Below are positions 52,523-61,803 of a stretch of 64,000 nt of DNA, piece after piece. A program made the translations under genes and the position numbers. The stretch's first letter is position 1. Every line of letters begins with the position of its first letter. Origin of the DNA: Acinetobacter guillouiae CIP 63.46 (lineage in GTDB: Bacteria; Pseudomonadota; Gammaproteobacteria; Pseudomonadales; Moraxellaceae); the NCBI RefSeq assembly GCF_000368145.1, contig NZ_KB849282.1:62001-126000 (forward strand). Direction: 5' to 3'. The notes below the pieces were generated by a model. The model did no database searches. It was not told where the DNA came from and saw nothing but the letters and a program-made list of their open reading frames with translations.

Positions 52523-53969
52523 AAATCTCCTCTGGATCATATTTTTTCTTCAAACTAAAAAAGGCGTCCGTTTGCGGATAGGCTAAACGCATCTTGTCGC
52601 GACTCACATGTAAACGATAAGGCAAATAAAATGTGCCTTGGTTTTTAAGTGTAATATCAACCAATTGCTGAGTCAGTTGTTGCATATCCTGCTCTTGTTG
52701 TGCGGTCTTCTTTTGATTAAACAGAAACACCAAGCCAAAAACATCCTCTCGGGCATAATTCATAAATGCATCATGATCATGTTCAACTTCACGAATCGTG
52801 ATATTGAGTAGATCCACTTTTTTCGTTTTTAAAACAGGCTTGAGATCTTGAATAAACTGAGCCAAGTACTGCTTTGGAATAAAATATTCATGCAATAGAT
52901 CGGTTGAATGGATATCTTTATTTTCAATCAAGGCGGCATCCTCACTGAGAATTTCATTGCGACTAAACGTCGCATAAGGTGATACTGAATTCAGGCTACT
53001 TTCTAGATCCCAACGTAGCCGTTTACCATATTCACTATCGACAGAACCACGAAACACAATCCGCTTAGTCTCAGCGTTTTTACTTTGTTGTTGTGACAAG
53101 GCTAAGGGTTTTTTATCGATTTTTTCAAAATAGTTTAAGGTTGCCTGCTGTAAAAAATGCTTATCTGAAATACGTAAACGACCATAAGCAAATTGTACAT
53201 CTGGATTATTGCTGACAATCTTTTGGTACGCGTTTACATAGTCTTCAGGTAATACTGAAATTGATTGAAATGTTAAAGCAACATTATCTACAACTTTTAA
53301 TTTTACATCGAGAATAATGCCAAATAATCCATAGCCACCAATCACCAATTTAAACAGTTCAGGATGTTCTGTACGGCTACATTTTACAATCTCTCCCTGT
53401 GCATTCATCAAGGTAAATGACTCAACACTGGATGAGATCGGGGGTGAATTCTTTTGCCAACCATGCCCATTGACACTGATCGAACCGCCAATCGAGAAAT
53501 TACTAAAAGATTGCATCACTGCAATTGATTTACCATAGCGGTCTAAATACTGAAGGGCCTCTTCCCATGTTGCACCCGAGCCAATCGTGAGAATATTGCT
53601 CTTCTCATCAAAGCTCATATGGTTATAGGGCAGCATATTCAGTGCAATACCATCAGGGTAAATAGTATGCCCACCCATACTGTGCTTAGCCCCCGCAATC
53701 GAGACTTTTAGATGATGTTCAGCTGCATATTTAAGTAAAGTTTTAAGTTGTTGTTGAATCGCTTCGGGTGTACTTTCTACATCGACAATTTTATGCACTT
53801 TTGTCAAATTAAGATGACTGGCATCATCCCGATAACCTGTAGGAATATGCTCAATTCCCTGTTGCTCATTGATTTTTGTTTTAAAAAGATGAATTGCAGG
53901 AATAGAAATAACTGCCAATAGAATAAGGAGAAGGCTTAGCCAAAGTTTGTTTTTCTGTATTTTTTGCAT
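52485..53969 (-). CDS. Membrane-anchored FAD-linked oxidase, ALO/AldO-like
   Basis: The 494-residue protein has an N-terminal hydrophobic segment (about 8-26, LWLSLLLILLAVISIPAI) that anchors it or acts as a signal. A FAD-binding domain follows (about 60-230) with SIAGAKHSMGGH, GATWEEALQYLDRYG, FSIGGSISVNGHG and VIGGYGLFGIILDVKLKV. The C-terminal end contains FSNQFYLYY, as in aldonolactone and sugar-alcohol oxidases. It may oxidise a sugar lactone or alcohol in the periplasm. The substrate is not clear. It is a single gene, divergent from the exonuclease gene. Confidence 0.75.
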   Translation of the reverse strand: MQKIQKNKLWLSLLLILLAVISIPAIHLFKTKINEQQGIEHIPTGYRDDASHLNLTKVHKIVDVESTPEAIQQQLKTLLKYAAEHHLKVSIAGAKHSMGGHTIYPDGIALNMLPYNHMSFDEKSNILTIGSGATWEEALQYLDRYGKSIAVMQSFSNFSIGGSISVNGHGWQKNSPPISSSVESFTLMNAQGEIVKCSRTEHPELFKLVIGGYGLFGIILDVKLKVVDNVALTFQSISVLPEDYVNAYQKIVSNNPDVQFAYGRLRISDKHFLQQATLNYFEKIDKKPLALSQQQSKNAETKRIVFRGSVDSEYGKRLRWDLESSLNSVSPYATFSRNEILSEDAALIENKDIHSTDLLHEYFIPKQYLAQFIQDLKPVLKTKKVDLLNITIREVEHDHDAFMNYAREDVFGLVFLFNQKKTAQQEQDMQQLTQQLVDITLKNQGTFYLPYRLHVSRDKMRLAYPQTDAFFSLKKKYDPEEIFSNQFYLYYRES

Positions 53970-54122
53970 AAGGGATGATTTAAAAATGTTTTAAATTTAT
54001 TCAATAATTTATAAGCTATAAATATTAAAAAAGCAAAATACCGATAAAGTTTGTCAGCGATCAGAATCATCATTTATAATGACTTCCACCATAAAAACAA
54101 TATCTTAAAATAAGGAGAATAT

Positions 54123-54641
54123 ATGGCTTATATTATGGTGGACATCGAAGCAGATGGTCCAATTCCCGGTGATTACTCAATGATTGCGCTAGGTGCAGTG
54201 TTGGTCGAAGATCATTTACATCAACAATTCTACGGTTTACTTAAACCAATTTCCGAGAATTATATCCCTCAAGCTCTCGCAGTTTCAGGCTTTAGTCGTG
54301 AAGATACCCTAAGCTTTAACAATCCTGAGCATGTTATGAAAGACTTTGCCAAGTGGGTGAGCAAAGTCAGTAATGATCGCCCTATTTTTATTAGCGATAA
54401 TAATGGTTTTGACTGGATGTTTGTCTGTTGTTACTTTCATCATTTTACTGGCAGTAATCCCTTTGGATTTAGTTCACAAAATTTAGGCAGTTTTTATAAA
54501 GGACTGGTCAAAGATAGCTTTCAAAGTTTTAAGCATTTACGTAAAACAGCACATACCCATAACCCTGTTGACGATGCCAAAGGCAATGCTGAGGCTTTAT
54601 TGGCAATGAAAAAGGATTATGGATTGAAGATTAAGTTTTGA
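54123..54641 (+). CDS. DEDDh-family 3'-5' exonuclease
   Basis: The 172-residue protein has the exonuclease motifs IMVDIEADG (Asp7, Glu9), SDNNGFDWMF and HNPVDDAKGNAEAL (His-x-x-x-x-Asp type). The layout fits a stand-alone DnaQ-like exonuclease. AAGGAGAA lies before the ATG. It has no close neighbours in an operon. The biological substrate, RNA or DNA, is not shown. Confidence 0.82.
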   Translation: MAYIMVDIEADGPIPGDYSMIALGAVLVEDHLHQQFYGLLKPISENYIPQALAVSGFSREDTLSFNNPEHVMKDFAKWVSKVSNDRPIFISDNNGFDWMFVCCYFHHFTGSNPFGFSSQNLGSFYKGLVKDSFQSFKHLRKTAHTHNPVDDAKGNAEALLAMKKDYGLKIKF

Positions 54642-54881
54642 TTGATCTTTTCTAATTTTGCTACAGCCCAATAATGATCTTGTGCATTTTATCATCCTCT
54701 AAATTCGCCCCTATGATTTCTAAATAATTCATTTACTTAACATTGAATGAATCGTTGTGACATCGTCATGATGAACTTCCGACATTCAACTTTTGAAGTG
54801 CCCTCTACCTTTACAAAGTTCATGAATATAAATTTTTTATGTTAATATCAAACATATAATTTAACTTATTTAATTTTACCA
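54642..54881. other. Intergenic region with no feature seen
   Basis: About 240 bp of AT-rich sequence have stops in all frames. I see no terminator with a strong stem and no ribosome binding site before the next gene's ATG. Confidence 0.35.
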
Positions 54882-55274
54882 ATGAACAAAATAATCCATT
54901 TCATCATTTTAACTTCTTCTTTTTTCCTTGCTGCATGCAGTACATCAAATGAACCTGTAATTTTAGAAACAAAGCAAATTGCAATGACGGGCGAACCATC
55001 AAGCACACTTGAACTTACGCTGATTAAAAAAGATAAAATCTGCATCTTAAAAGCAAAAACCACTTCTAAAAATATACCAACAATAGAAAAAGATTGGGCT
55101 TTTTTTAGGGATGATCTCATTTTAATATCTGAAAATTCAAGCTCGGAACCCGTAATCAATAGTGATGCTCCAGATGCAAAAATTGAAGAGTACATTGAGG
55201 AAATGAAAATAAGAAAAGAGGCCAAAGAAATAAAAAGCTTTATCTCAAAAGAAAATCTGAAAAAATGTACATAA
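54882..55274 (+). CDS. Small predicted lipoprotein, paralog of the one at 59742
   Basis: The 130-residue protein has a lipoprotein signal ending in LAAC (Cys19). The mature domain has KDWAFFRDDLILISENSSS and ends KENLKKCT with a last Cys. The second lipoprotein gene beyond glyS has WIFKGDQLISAFSNVD and ends SNLEKCN, with the same length. They look like distant copies of one family that flank glyQ-glyS. I do not know the function. Confidence 0.6.
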   Translation: MNKIIHFIILTSSFFLAACSTSNEPVILETKQIAMTGEPSSTLELTLIKKDKICILKAKTTSKNIPTIEKDWAFFRDDLILISENSSSEPVINSDAPDAKIEEYIEEMKIRKEAKEIKSFISKENLKKCT

Positions 55275-55380
55275 GTTGATCTGCGATAAGAATCAATATT
55301 TATAGACTAACCTTTGCCACACCTCCCCAAAATCCTTATACTTAGAACCAATTTTTTCTAATACTTATAGTGGATGCTGC

Positions 55381-56358
55381 ATGAGTCGCGCCATATCGCA
55401 TATTGATACATTCCAAGGCTTAATTCTTGCCTTACAAAACTACTGGGCTGAACAAGGTTGTGTGGTGTTACAACCTTACGATATGGAAATGGGCGCAGGG
55501 ACATTTCACACTGCAACATTCTTACGTGCGCTTGGGCCAGAAACATGGAACGCAGCATACGTTCAACCCTCACGTCGTCCTAAAGACGGTCGTTATGGTG
55601 AAAACCCAAACCGTTTACAACACTACTATCAATTCCAAGTGGTGCTTAAACCGAACCCTGACAATATCCAACAACTGTATCTAGACTCTTTAGAAGCGAT
55701 TGGTATTGACACGCTTACACATGACATTCGTTTTGTAGAAGACAACTGGGAATCTCCAACATTGGGCGCTTGGGGCTTAGGTTGGGAAGTGTGGTTAAAC
55801 GGTATGGAAGTGACTCAGTTTACTTACTTCCAACAAGTCGGTGGGGTTGAATGCTACCCAGTCACAGGTGAAATCACTTACGGTCTTGAACGTCTGGCAA
55901 TGTACTTGCAAGGTGTCGATTCAGTTTATGATTTGGTTTGGACCAAAGGTCAATTTGGTACAGTCACCTACGGTGATGTGTTCCATCAAAATGAAGTAGA
56001 GCAATCAACTTATAACTTTGAATATGCCAACGTTGAAAAAATGTTTGAACTCTTCGATTTTTATGAAGCTGAAGCAACCCGTTTAATGGAAGCGGAACTC
56101 CCACTTCCAGCATATGAGCAAGTCATCAAAGCATCACACAGCTTTAACTTACTCGATGCACGTGGTGCTATTTCTGTCACTGAGCGTCAACGTTATATTT
56201 TACGTGTGCGTACTTTGGCACGCTCTATTGCACAAAGCTATGTGGCTGCTCGTGCCAAACTCGGTTTCCCAATGGCTGAACCGCATTTACGTGACGAAGT
56301 GCTTGCACAGTTAAAGGCACAAGTTGAAGCAGAAGCAAAAGCTGAGGAGAATAAATAA
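55381..56358 (+). CDS. glyQ: Glycine-tRNA ligase alpha subunit
   Basis: GlyQ forms, with GlyS, the tetrameric glycyl-tRNA synthetase of most bacteria. The 325-residue protein has the family start [20 protein letters not shown], the motif [37 protein letters not shown] and [14 protein letters not shown]. Its stop codon overlaps the glyS start (TAATG), so the two are translationally coupled. Confidence 0.97.
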   Translation: MSRAISHIDTFQGLILALQNYWAEQGCVVLQPYDMEMGAGTFHTATFLRALGPETWNAAYVQPSRRPKDGRYGENPNRLQHYYQFQVVLKPNPDNIQQLYLDSLEAIGIDTLTHDIRFVEDNWESPTLGAWGLGWEVWLNGMEVTQFTYFQQVGGVECYPVTGEITYGLERLAMYLQGVDSVYDLVWTKGQFGTVTYGDVFHQNEVEQSTYNFEYANVEKMFELFDFYEAEATRLMEAELPLPAYEQVIKASHSFNLLDARGAISVTERQRYILRVRTLARSIAQSYVAARAKLGFPMAEPHLRDEVLAQLKAQVEAEAKAEENK

Positions 56359-58427
56359 TGTCTAAACATACAGTTTTATTCGAACTTGGCTGTGAAGAAT
56401 TACCGCCTAAAAGCTTAAAGACCTTACGTGATGCATTACAAGCTGAAACGGTTAAAGGTTTAAAAGACGCAGGTTTGGCATTTGATTCAATTGAAGCTTA
56501 TGCAGCACCACGTCGTTTGGCATTAAAAATTGTCAATGTTGATGGTGCACAAGCAGACACTCAAAAGCGTTTTGATGGTCCTGCCCTACAAGCTGCTTAT
56601 GATGCAGAAGGCAAACCAACCAAAGCCTTAGAAGGCTTTATGCGTGGTCAAGGCATTACTGCGGATCAAGTATCAACTTTCCAAGCAGGTAAAGTTGAAA
56701 AAGTTTGTTATTTAAAAGATGTGAAAGGTCAAAGTCTTGACGCTTTACTTCCACAAATTTTACAAACAGCATTGGATAATTTACCCATCGCAAAACGTAT
56801 GCGCTCTGCGGCAAGCCGTACTGAATTTGTTCGTCCAGTGAAATGGGTCGTCTTGTTAAAAGACAATGATGTGATTGATGCAACGATTCAGGATCATAAA
56901 GCGGGCAATCTGACCTATGGTCACCGTTTCCATGCCCCTGAAGCGATTTCATTAACAAACTCAGATGATTATTTGCCGAAATTAAAAGCAGCACATGTCG
57001 TAGCTTCTTTTGAAGAGCGTCAAGCAATCATTGACCAACAAGTTAAAGCTTTGGCTGATGAAGTCAATGCGATTGCCATCGTTCCTGCTGACCTACGTGA
57101 TGAAGTGACTGCATTGGTTGAATGGCCTGTTGCGCTACGTGCAAGCTTTGAAGAACGTTTCCTTGCTGTACCTCAAGAAGCTTTGATTACCACGATGCAA
57201 GACAACCAGAAGTATTTCTGTTTGGTCAATGCAGCACATAAATTACAGCCTTATTTCATTACTGTTTCCAATATTGAGTCTAAAGATCCAACTCAAATCA
57301 TTGAAGGCAATGAAAAAGTTGTACGTCCTCGTTTGTCTGATGCAGAGTTTTTCTTCTTACAAGATCAAAAGCAACCACTTGCTTCTCGTAAAGAAAAATT
57401 AGCCAATATGGTCTTCCAAGCACAATTGGGCACACTTTGGAACAAGTCTGAACGTATTGCAAAATTGGCTGTGGCGTTATCTGCAATCACAGGTGCAAAT
57501 TCTGTAGATGCTGAAAAAGCTGCACTGCTTGCAAAATGTGACTTAACTTCAGAGTTAGTTGGAGAATTCCCTGAACTTCAAGGGATCGCGGGAACTTATT
57601 ACGCACGTATTGAAGGCGAAAACGACGAAGTTGCTGAAGCTTTAGGTGAACAATATTTACCTAAGTTCGCTGGTGATGTTCTACCAAAAACAAAAACAGG
57701 TACAACCATTGCCCTTGCTGATCGTTTAGATACCCTCACAGGTATTTTCGGGATTGGTCAAGCACCGACAGGTTCGAAAGATCCATTTGCTTTACGTCGT
57801 TCTGCGATTGGTATCTTACGTTTGGTGACTGAAAATAATCTTGATGTTTCGATTGAAGAACTGATCAATCTTGCTTTGGCTGCTTATGGCGATGTATTGA
57901 AAGATCATGCGAAGACTTTAGCCGATGCTGTCGCATTCCTTGAAGGTCGTTACCGTGCTAAGTACGAAGACCAAGGTGTTGCCGTTGATGTGATTCAGGC
58001 TGTTCAAGCACTTTCTCCAAAATCTCCACTTGATTTTGATAAGCGTGTGACGGCGGTAAATCATTTCCGTGACTTGCCAGAAGCTGCTGCTTTGGCTGCT
58101 GCCAATAAGCGTGTTGCCAATATCTTGGCAAAAGAAGCTGTACCTACAGGTGAGATTGTTGAAGCTAAATTGCTTGAAGATGCTGAAAAGGCGCTATATA
58201 CCGAAATTCAAAATATCAAACCTGCAGTTCAACCACTTTTGGACGCGAAAGACTACACCACTGCGCTTTCTAAGTTGGCTGCGCTTCGTGCACCGATTGA
58301 TGCATTCTTTGAGAATGTGATGGTCATGGCAGATGATGCAGAACTCAAAGCAAACCGTTTACGTTTACTTGCACAGTTACGTGACTTGTTTACAAGCGTT
58401 GCAGATATTTCGGTGTTACAGCACTAA
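56358..58427 (+). CDS. glyS: Glycine-tRNA ligase beta subunit
   Basis: The 689-residue protein has the family start [37 protein letters not shown] and KDNQKYF-type segments ([14 protein letters not shown]). The C-terminal anticodon-binding part ends [16 protein letters not shown]. The gene is intact. The last 82 bases of glyS and its 3' junction are repeated at 59492-59573, after an inserted cassette, so this end is part of a direct repeat. Confidence 0.97.
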   Translation: MSKHTVLFELGCEELPPKSLKTLRDALQAETVKGLKDAGLAFDSIEAYAAPRRLALKIVNVDGAQADTQKRFDGPALQAAYDAEGKPTKALEGFMRGQGITADQVSTFQAGKVEKVCYLKDVKGQSLDALLPQILQTALDNLPIAKRMRSAASRTEFVRPVKWVVLLKDNDVIDATIQDHKAGNLTYGHRFHAPEAISLTNSDDYLPKLKAAHVVASFEERQAIIDQQVKALADEVNAIAIVPADLRDEVTALVEWPVALRASFEERFLAVPQEALITTMQDNQKYFCLVNAAHKLQPYFITVSNIESKDPTQIIEGNEKVVRPRLSDAEFFFLQDQKQPLASRKEKLANMVFQAQLGTLWNKSERIAKLAVALSAITGANSVDAEKAALLAKCDLTSELVGEFPELQGIAGTYYARIEGENDEVAEALGEQYLPKFAGDVLPKTKTGTTIALADRLDTLTGIFGIGQAPTGSKDPFALRRSAIGILRLVTENNLDVSIEELINLALAAYGDVLKDHAKTLADAVAFLEGRYRAKYEDQGVAVDVIQAVQALSPKSPLDFDKRVTAVNHFRDLPEAAALAAANKRVANILAKEAVPTGEIVEAKLLEDAEKALYTEIQNIKPAVQPLLDAKDYTTALSKLAALRAPIDAFFENVMVMADDAELKANRLRLLAQLRDLFTSVADISVLQH

Positions 58428-58430
58428 GTA
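58349..58430 (+). repeat. Direct repeat, left copy (glyS 3' end)
   Basis: 82 bases, from the AGCAAACC in glyS to the GTA after its stop codon, recur at 59492-59573 with two differences (C to T and A to G). Both changes are in third codon positions (AGC/AGT and GCA/GCG), so both copies encode the same last residues of GlyS. Confidence 0.9.
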
Positions 58431-59023
58431 TGACGATCTATAGTAATTCTCCAATTACTATCGCTATTCTCAAGCTCTTTCAAGAGCTTGAGAATTACAT
58501 ATCCAAAAATCATAAGAATCTACCTAATGGCGCTGTAAAAGCATTTATTTTTGGTGGTTGTGCATTTCATATTCATACCAATGCTCGTGGTAGCAATGAT
58601 ATAGATGCTGAAATTCAGGCAATCCAGCAATTAAAGAAACACGATATAGTTTTGTTTTTAGAAAATAATGACGTTGAATATTTAGATGATAATAATCTTG
58701 AAACTAATTTAGAGTTTGATCGTAGTTTTAACACCAGCCTTGCATCTGTCGACCCTGACTATCCTGAAAGAGCGATTCCTTTAGTTGCCAATAGCATTGT
58801 TGAAGTTTATTTAGTATCCGGTTTAGATTTAGCCATTTCAAAACTTGCTCGTTTATCTGATAGAGATATCGAAGACATCAAAAAATTATACCTTAATGGT
58901 AAGTTTTCTCTTGAAGCGTTTAAAAAATCAGCGAATAATGCTGAAATGTACTATGCGACTCCTGAACAATTACACTCGAATATTCAATATATCGTGTCAA
59001 TCCTTTCGGAGTTAAGAGGTTAA
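58430..59023 (+). CDS. Nucleotidyltransferase-fold protein (DUF6036/AbiEii-like)
   Basis: The 197-residue protein has the minimal nucleotidyltransferase core: FGGCAFHIHT (Gly42-Gly43) followed by RGSNDIDAEI with Asp57 and Asp59 as the metal pair. Later the segment LDLAISKLARLSDRDIEDIK is the form seen in DUF6036 and AbiEii-like proteins, many of which are toxins that modify RNA or protein in toxin-antitoxin or phage-defence modules. The start ATG lies at the end of the direct repeat, 2 bp after the glyS stop, with no ribosome binding site, so translation probably couples to glyS. The 129-residue partner follows at 5 bp. The toxin role is inferred from family. Confidence 0.75.
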   Translation: MTIYSNSPITIAILKLFQELENYISKNHKNLPNGAVKAFIFGGCAFHIHTNARGSNDIDAEIQAIQQLKKHDIVLFLENNDVEYLDDNNLETNLEFDRSFNTSLASVDPDYPERAIPLVANSIVEVYLVSGLDLAISKLARLSDRDIEDIKKLYLNGKFSLEAFKKSANNAEMYYATPEQLHSNIQYIVSILSELRG

Positions 59024-59028
59024 CTCAT

Positions 59029-59418
59029 ATGATGAATCAGGTAGAGTTTGAACATGCTTTGAATACGTTGTTAAAACAACCATTATCATCGGCAACATTT
59101 AGTGAAGTGAAACCAGTTGCTGAAGCTTTACTCTATTCAGAGCTTTTACCTTCTATAACAAATAATCTAAGTACACTTGAAACACGCCGTTTAGTTTTCT
59201 TACTTGAAAAATTTAGACGCTATTCGTGTTCTAGCGTGTCTCGTAGACAACAGTTAAAGTCTTTTTCAAATGATTTGTCTTTACAGACCACTCATCTTGA
59301 CTCAAGCCACTTGGTTGATCCTTTAGCGCAAAGATTTGGTTTAGATGAAGATTTAAATCATTTAAAATCACAATTACTCACACTTCAAACACGCCATTAT
59401 CATCAAGAGCATGGGTAA
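59029..59418 (+). CDS. Partner protein of the nucleotidyltransferase, unknown family
   Basis: The 129-residue protein (ATG 59029 or 59032, with AGAGG upstream) is mostly helical, with [40 protein letters not shown] and [18 protein letters not shown]. It carries no known DNA-binding or catalytic motif. In nucleotidyltransferase modules the second gene is often the antidote or helper, so I infer that role. I recognise no family. Confidence 0.6.
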   Translation: MMNQVEFEHALNTLLKQPLSSATFSEVKPVAEALLYSELLPSITNNLSTLETRRLVFLLEKFRRYSCSSVSRRQQLKSFSNDLSLQTTHLDSSHLVDPLAQRFGLDEDLNHLKSQLLTLQTRHYHQEHG

Positions 59419-59491
59419 AAATCATTTGTTCTGTTGTCTTTTACGTTAGGCGACGAATACGTTCTTTGAGAATCAGGGATTCAGAGTTGGG

Positions 59492-59573
59492 AGCAAACCG
59501 TTTACGTTTACTTGCACAGTTACGTGACTTGTTTACAAGTGTTGCGGATATTTCGGTGTTACAGCACTAAGTA
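59492..59573 (+). repeat. Direct repeat, right copy (remnant or donor of the glyS 3' end)
   Basis: The copy repeats the last 82 bases of the glyS 3' junction, up to GTA after the stop codon. It is followed at once by GAAACAT and the glyS terminator at 59588. This suggests that it is the original chromosomal 3' end of glyS, left over after the cassette arrived with a second end. It is not translated. Confidence 0.85.
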
Positions 59574-59587
59574 GAAACATAAATTAT

Positions 59588-59615
59588 AACCCGCTTTCGA
59601 GCGGGTTTATTTTTA
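59588..59615 (+). terminator. Terminator of the glyQ-glyS operon
   Basis: AACCCGCT pairs with AGCGGGTT around TTCG and is followed by TATTTTTAG. It lies 15 bp after the right repeat copy and now ends the cassette transcript as well. Confidence 0.85.
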
Positions 59616-59741
59616 GTTTTTGCTTTCCAAAACGCATAAATAAATGAAAACATAACAATAAAAATTAACAATCTAAAACTAAATATTCCCAATACATTGT
59701 ATAGACTCAATTGATCAAGTTAAGTTTAAGATCAAAAGCAT

Positions 59742-60125
59742 ATGAATTCTAAAATATTATTATCTGTACCTTTAATCGCGATCGCCCTCACCGCCTGCTC
59801 AACTACACCCACCAATCAAAACACTCCAACTGTTTTAGAACAACATAAAAACATCTCTGCTGAACCAAGCACAAAACATAACCTTGCCAAACTCATCAAA
59901 CAAACAGACAACTGTGTCATCGAATTTACTGGCAACTTTGAAACGGGCAAAGCCACAGAACATTGGATTTTTAAAGGTGATCAGCTCATCTCTGCATTTT
60001 CAAATGTAGATGCTGAAGTCGAAAATAAACAAACCGTTTTTGACCCAAAAGATGCTGAAAATCTTAAAAACTTCAACTCACTTAAAAACAACTTTAAAGC
60101 ATCAAATCTGGAAAAATGTAATTAA
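59742..60125 (+). CDS. Small predicted lipoprotein, paralog of the one at 54882
   Basis: The 127-residue protein has a lipoprotein signal ending in LTAC (Cys19). A Thr/Asn/Pro-rich linker follows, then a domain with NCVIEFTGNFETGKATEHW and WIFKGDQLISAFSNVD, ending NLEKCN. It resembles the lipoprotein at 54882 in length, in the aromatic-basic-Asp-Leu-Ile core and in the last Cys. The function is unknown. Confidence 0.6.
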   Translation: MNSKILLSVPLIAIALTACSTTPTNQNTPTVLEQHKNISAEPSTKHNLAKLIKQTDNCVIEFTGNFETGKATEHWIFKGDQLISAFSNVDAEVENKQTVFDPKDAENLKNFNSLKNNFKASNLEKCN

Positions 60126-60178
60126 TCTCAGCACTTCACTTTGATACGTCGTCGAAGCTAAAAGGGCTAAATGCAAAA

Positions 60179-60571
60179 TTATTTCGCTCTTTTAGCCACA
60201 TAAATCACGGGATAAATCCAAACAAGGACGCCAATGAGTCCAATCGCAGCAAATATGAAACTATTTGGGAGGTAATGATTAAACCAATAATAAATTGGAT
60301 TTAAACCCAATTTAAACGAATTCATCATTGCGTAGAGTATCGCAATCATCAGCACATGAGGCAAAATCAAATGCCCAATAGATAGCTGATATTTCTTAAA
60401 ATATTTTGCAAAATAAAAGCTTGGAATCAAATAAATTAAAAATACCACGCCCATAATGACCCAACCCATTATTTGATGGCTGGAAGACAGTTCATCTCCA
60501 CAGCCGCAGGCAAAACTGGGTTTTAAACTCAATATAAAGGTGAGAAATATCAAGATTATTATATTTTTCAT
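60179..60571 (-). CDS. Small membrane protein of unknown function
   Basis: The 130-residue protein has a signal-like first helix (about 3-21) followed by ACGCGDELSSSHQIMG, and three further helices (about 34-53, 67-87, 102-125). It resembles small transmembrane proteins with a Cys-Gly-Cys-Gly motif near the membrane face. No family is recognised. It is convergent with the lipoprotein at 59742 and stands alone. Confidence 0.55.
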   Translation of the reverse strand: MKNIIILIFLTFILSLKPSFACGCGDELSSSHQIMGWVIMGVVFLIYLIPSFYFAKYFKKYQLSIGHLILPHVLMIAILYAMMNSFKLGLNPIYYWFNHYLPNSFIFAAIGLIGVLVWIYPVIYVAKRAK

Positions 60572-60884
60572 TATGATGATTAAACCAACAATTTAACCCA
60601 AAGCTTATGTCGTTTTTGTTTTAATAACAAGCTGGAAATTCTTACAGAAAATGCTTTTATCATCATTCTCATATTCTTATAAGCATCAGAATTTAAAAAG
60701 TAAAAACGCTCAATTCTCCCAAAAACATCTGGCCGTAACATTCATTCACAATTCTTACACTATTGTTAAAACTCTGTAGATAAGCTGTTGCTGTTTTATC
60801 TCAAAGGCTATTTTTATACATATTTCACATTATTATAGGCAACACTCAAACTTGAACTCATTCAGGTACAGGATAAAACTAATT
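60572..60884. other. Intergenic region upstream of the LEA-like gene
   Basis: About 310 bp of AT-rich sequence have no coding pattern. TTACAC-ATTATAG-like boxes can be found but are too weak to call. AGGA at 60869-60872 serves the next gene. Confidence 0.35.
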
Positions 60885-61598
60885 ATGAAAATGCTTAAAA
60901 CAACAGTGATCGCCACAGCACTTCTTGCCAGCTCTCCTCTTTTTGCCAATACAGATGTAAGTGCAAATGCTTCTGCTGAAGTCGGAACCAATGGAGGTAT
61001 TCTTAGCAACATTGGTCAAGGTATCCATAACACAGCAGATAAAGTAGGTAATGGTCTCGAAAAAGGTGTTGATAAAACCCGTGAAGTGTCTAAAGACGCT
61101 TGGGATGGCACTAAGAATACTGCTGCTAAAGTAGGCACAGGTCTCGAAAAAGGTGTCGATAAAACCCGTGATGTATCTAAAGATGCGTGGGATGGCACTA
61201 AAAATGTAGCTGATAAAGTCGGGACTGGTGTGGAAAAAGGTGTCGATAAGACCCGTGATGTATCTAAAGATGCATGGGACGGCACTAAACATGCTGCTGA
61301 TAAAGTTGGGACTGGTGTGGAAACAGGCATAGACAAAGGTAAAGTTGCGACGAAAGGTGCGTGGGAAAATACCAAAAAACTAAGTTCTGAAGCGGGTCAC
61401 AACACCAAAGAAGCAGCTGTTAAAGTAAAAGACAAAACCAAATCAGCGACAAGTAAAACTTGGCAGAAAACCAAGGATTTAGTTAAACCTAAACCAGCAA
61501 ATACAGGTGCAAAAGTAAATTCACAAACCCATGTGAAAACACCAGTAGGTAGCACTAAAGTCGCCGTATCTACAGACGCTAAAGTTGCTACAAAATAA
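60885..61598 (+). CDS. Exported LEA-like repeat protein
   Basis: The 237-residue protein (start 60885) has a signal peptide ending in PLFANT. Residues 54-140 are three near-identical 29-residue repeats of the form VG-x-G-x-EKGVDKTR-x-V then SKDAWDGTK-x-x-AxK, and residues 141-169 are a fourth, diverged copy (VGTGVETGIDKGKVATKGAW). A Lys-rich helical tail follows. Alternating acidic and basic amphipathic repeats resemble late-embryogenesis-abundant proteins, which protect membranes and proteins in drying. The role here is inferred. Drying tolerance is a trait of this genus. Confidence 0.65.
   Translation: MKMLKTTVIATALLASSPLFANTDVSANASAEVGTNGGILSNIGQGIHNTADKVGNGLEKGVDKTREVSKDAWDGTKNTAAKVGTGLEKGVDKTRDVSKDAWDGTKNVADKVGTGVEKGVDKTRDVSKDAWDGTKHAADKVGTGVETGIDKGKVATKGAWENTKKLSSEAGHNTKEAAVKVKDKTKSATSKTWQKTKDLVKPKPANTGAKVNSQTHVKTPVGSTKVAVSTDAKVATK
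61044..61391 (+). repeat. Four tandem 87-bp coding repeats
   Basis: Units begin at 61044, 61131, 61218 and 61305. The first three encode 29 residues each, differing at only a few positions, with near-identical DNA. The fourth is diverged. Such repeats can change number by slippage. Confidence 0.85.
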
Positions 61599-61621
61599 TT
61601 TAGATTTAATGCCCATTAAAA

Positions 61622-61648
61622 AAAGCTCACTTAGGTGAGCTTTTCTTA
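61622..61648 (+). terminator. Terminator after the LEA-like gene
   Basis: AAAAGCTCAC and GTGAGCTTTT form a stem around TTAG, followed by T-rich sequence. Confidence 0.8.
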
Positions 61649-61803
61649 TACATCTACTAGTAATTTGGTATGCAATGTATACATATGTTTTCTTGCTGTA
61701 GGATTTTTCTTTCCATTTTACTTTTTATCTAAATAAAACAGTATGATAATCCCAATTAGCACTGAGCGAATCGCTACAATCATCATAAAGGGATCAAAAC
61801 ATC

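Larger units (their letters stand above)
58431..59573 (+). mobile_element. Cassette of 1,143 bp inserted at the glyS 3' end
   Basis: The unit consists of the nucleotidyltransferase gene, its partner, a 73-bp tail and the right copy of the 82-bp direct repeat. It carries no integrase, transposase or inverted ends, so it probably moved with help in trans or by homologous recombination. GlyS keeps its full sequence because the junction restores the same codons. Confidence 0.65.

Noticed and set aside
59492-59573. A second short glyS gene fragment as a coding feature
   Set aside because: It has no start codon or ribosome binding site in frame and encodes only the last residues. It is listed as a direct repeat.
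60879-61375. Long minus-strand ORFs with repeats (137 and 119 codons)
   Set aside because: They are mirror frames of the 87-bp coding repeats of the LEA-like gene on the plus strand, which has the signal peptide and ribosome binding site.
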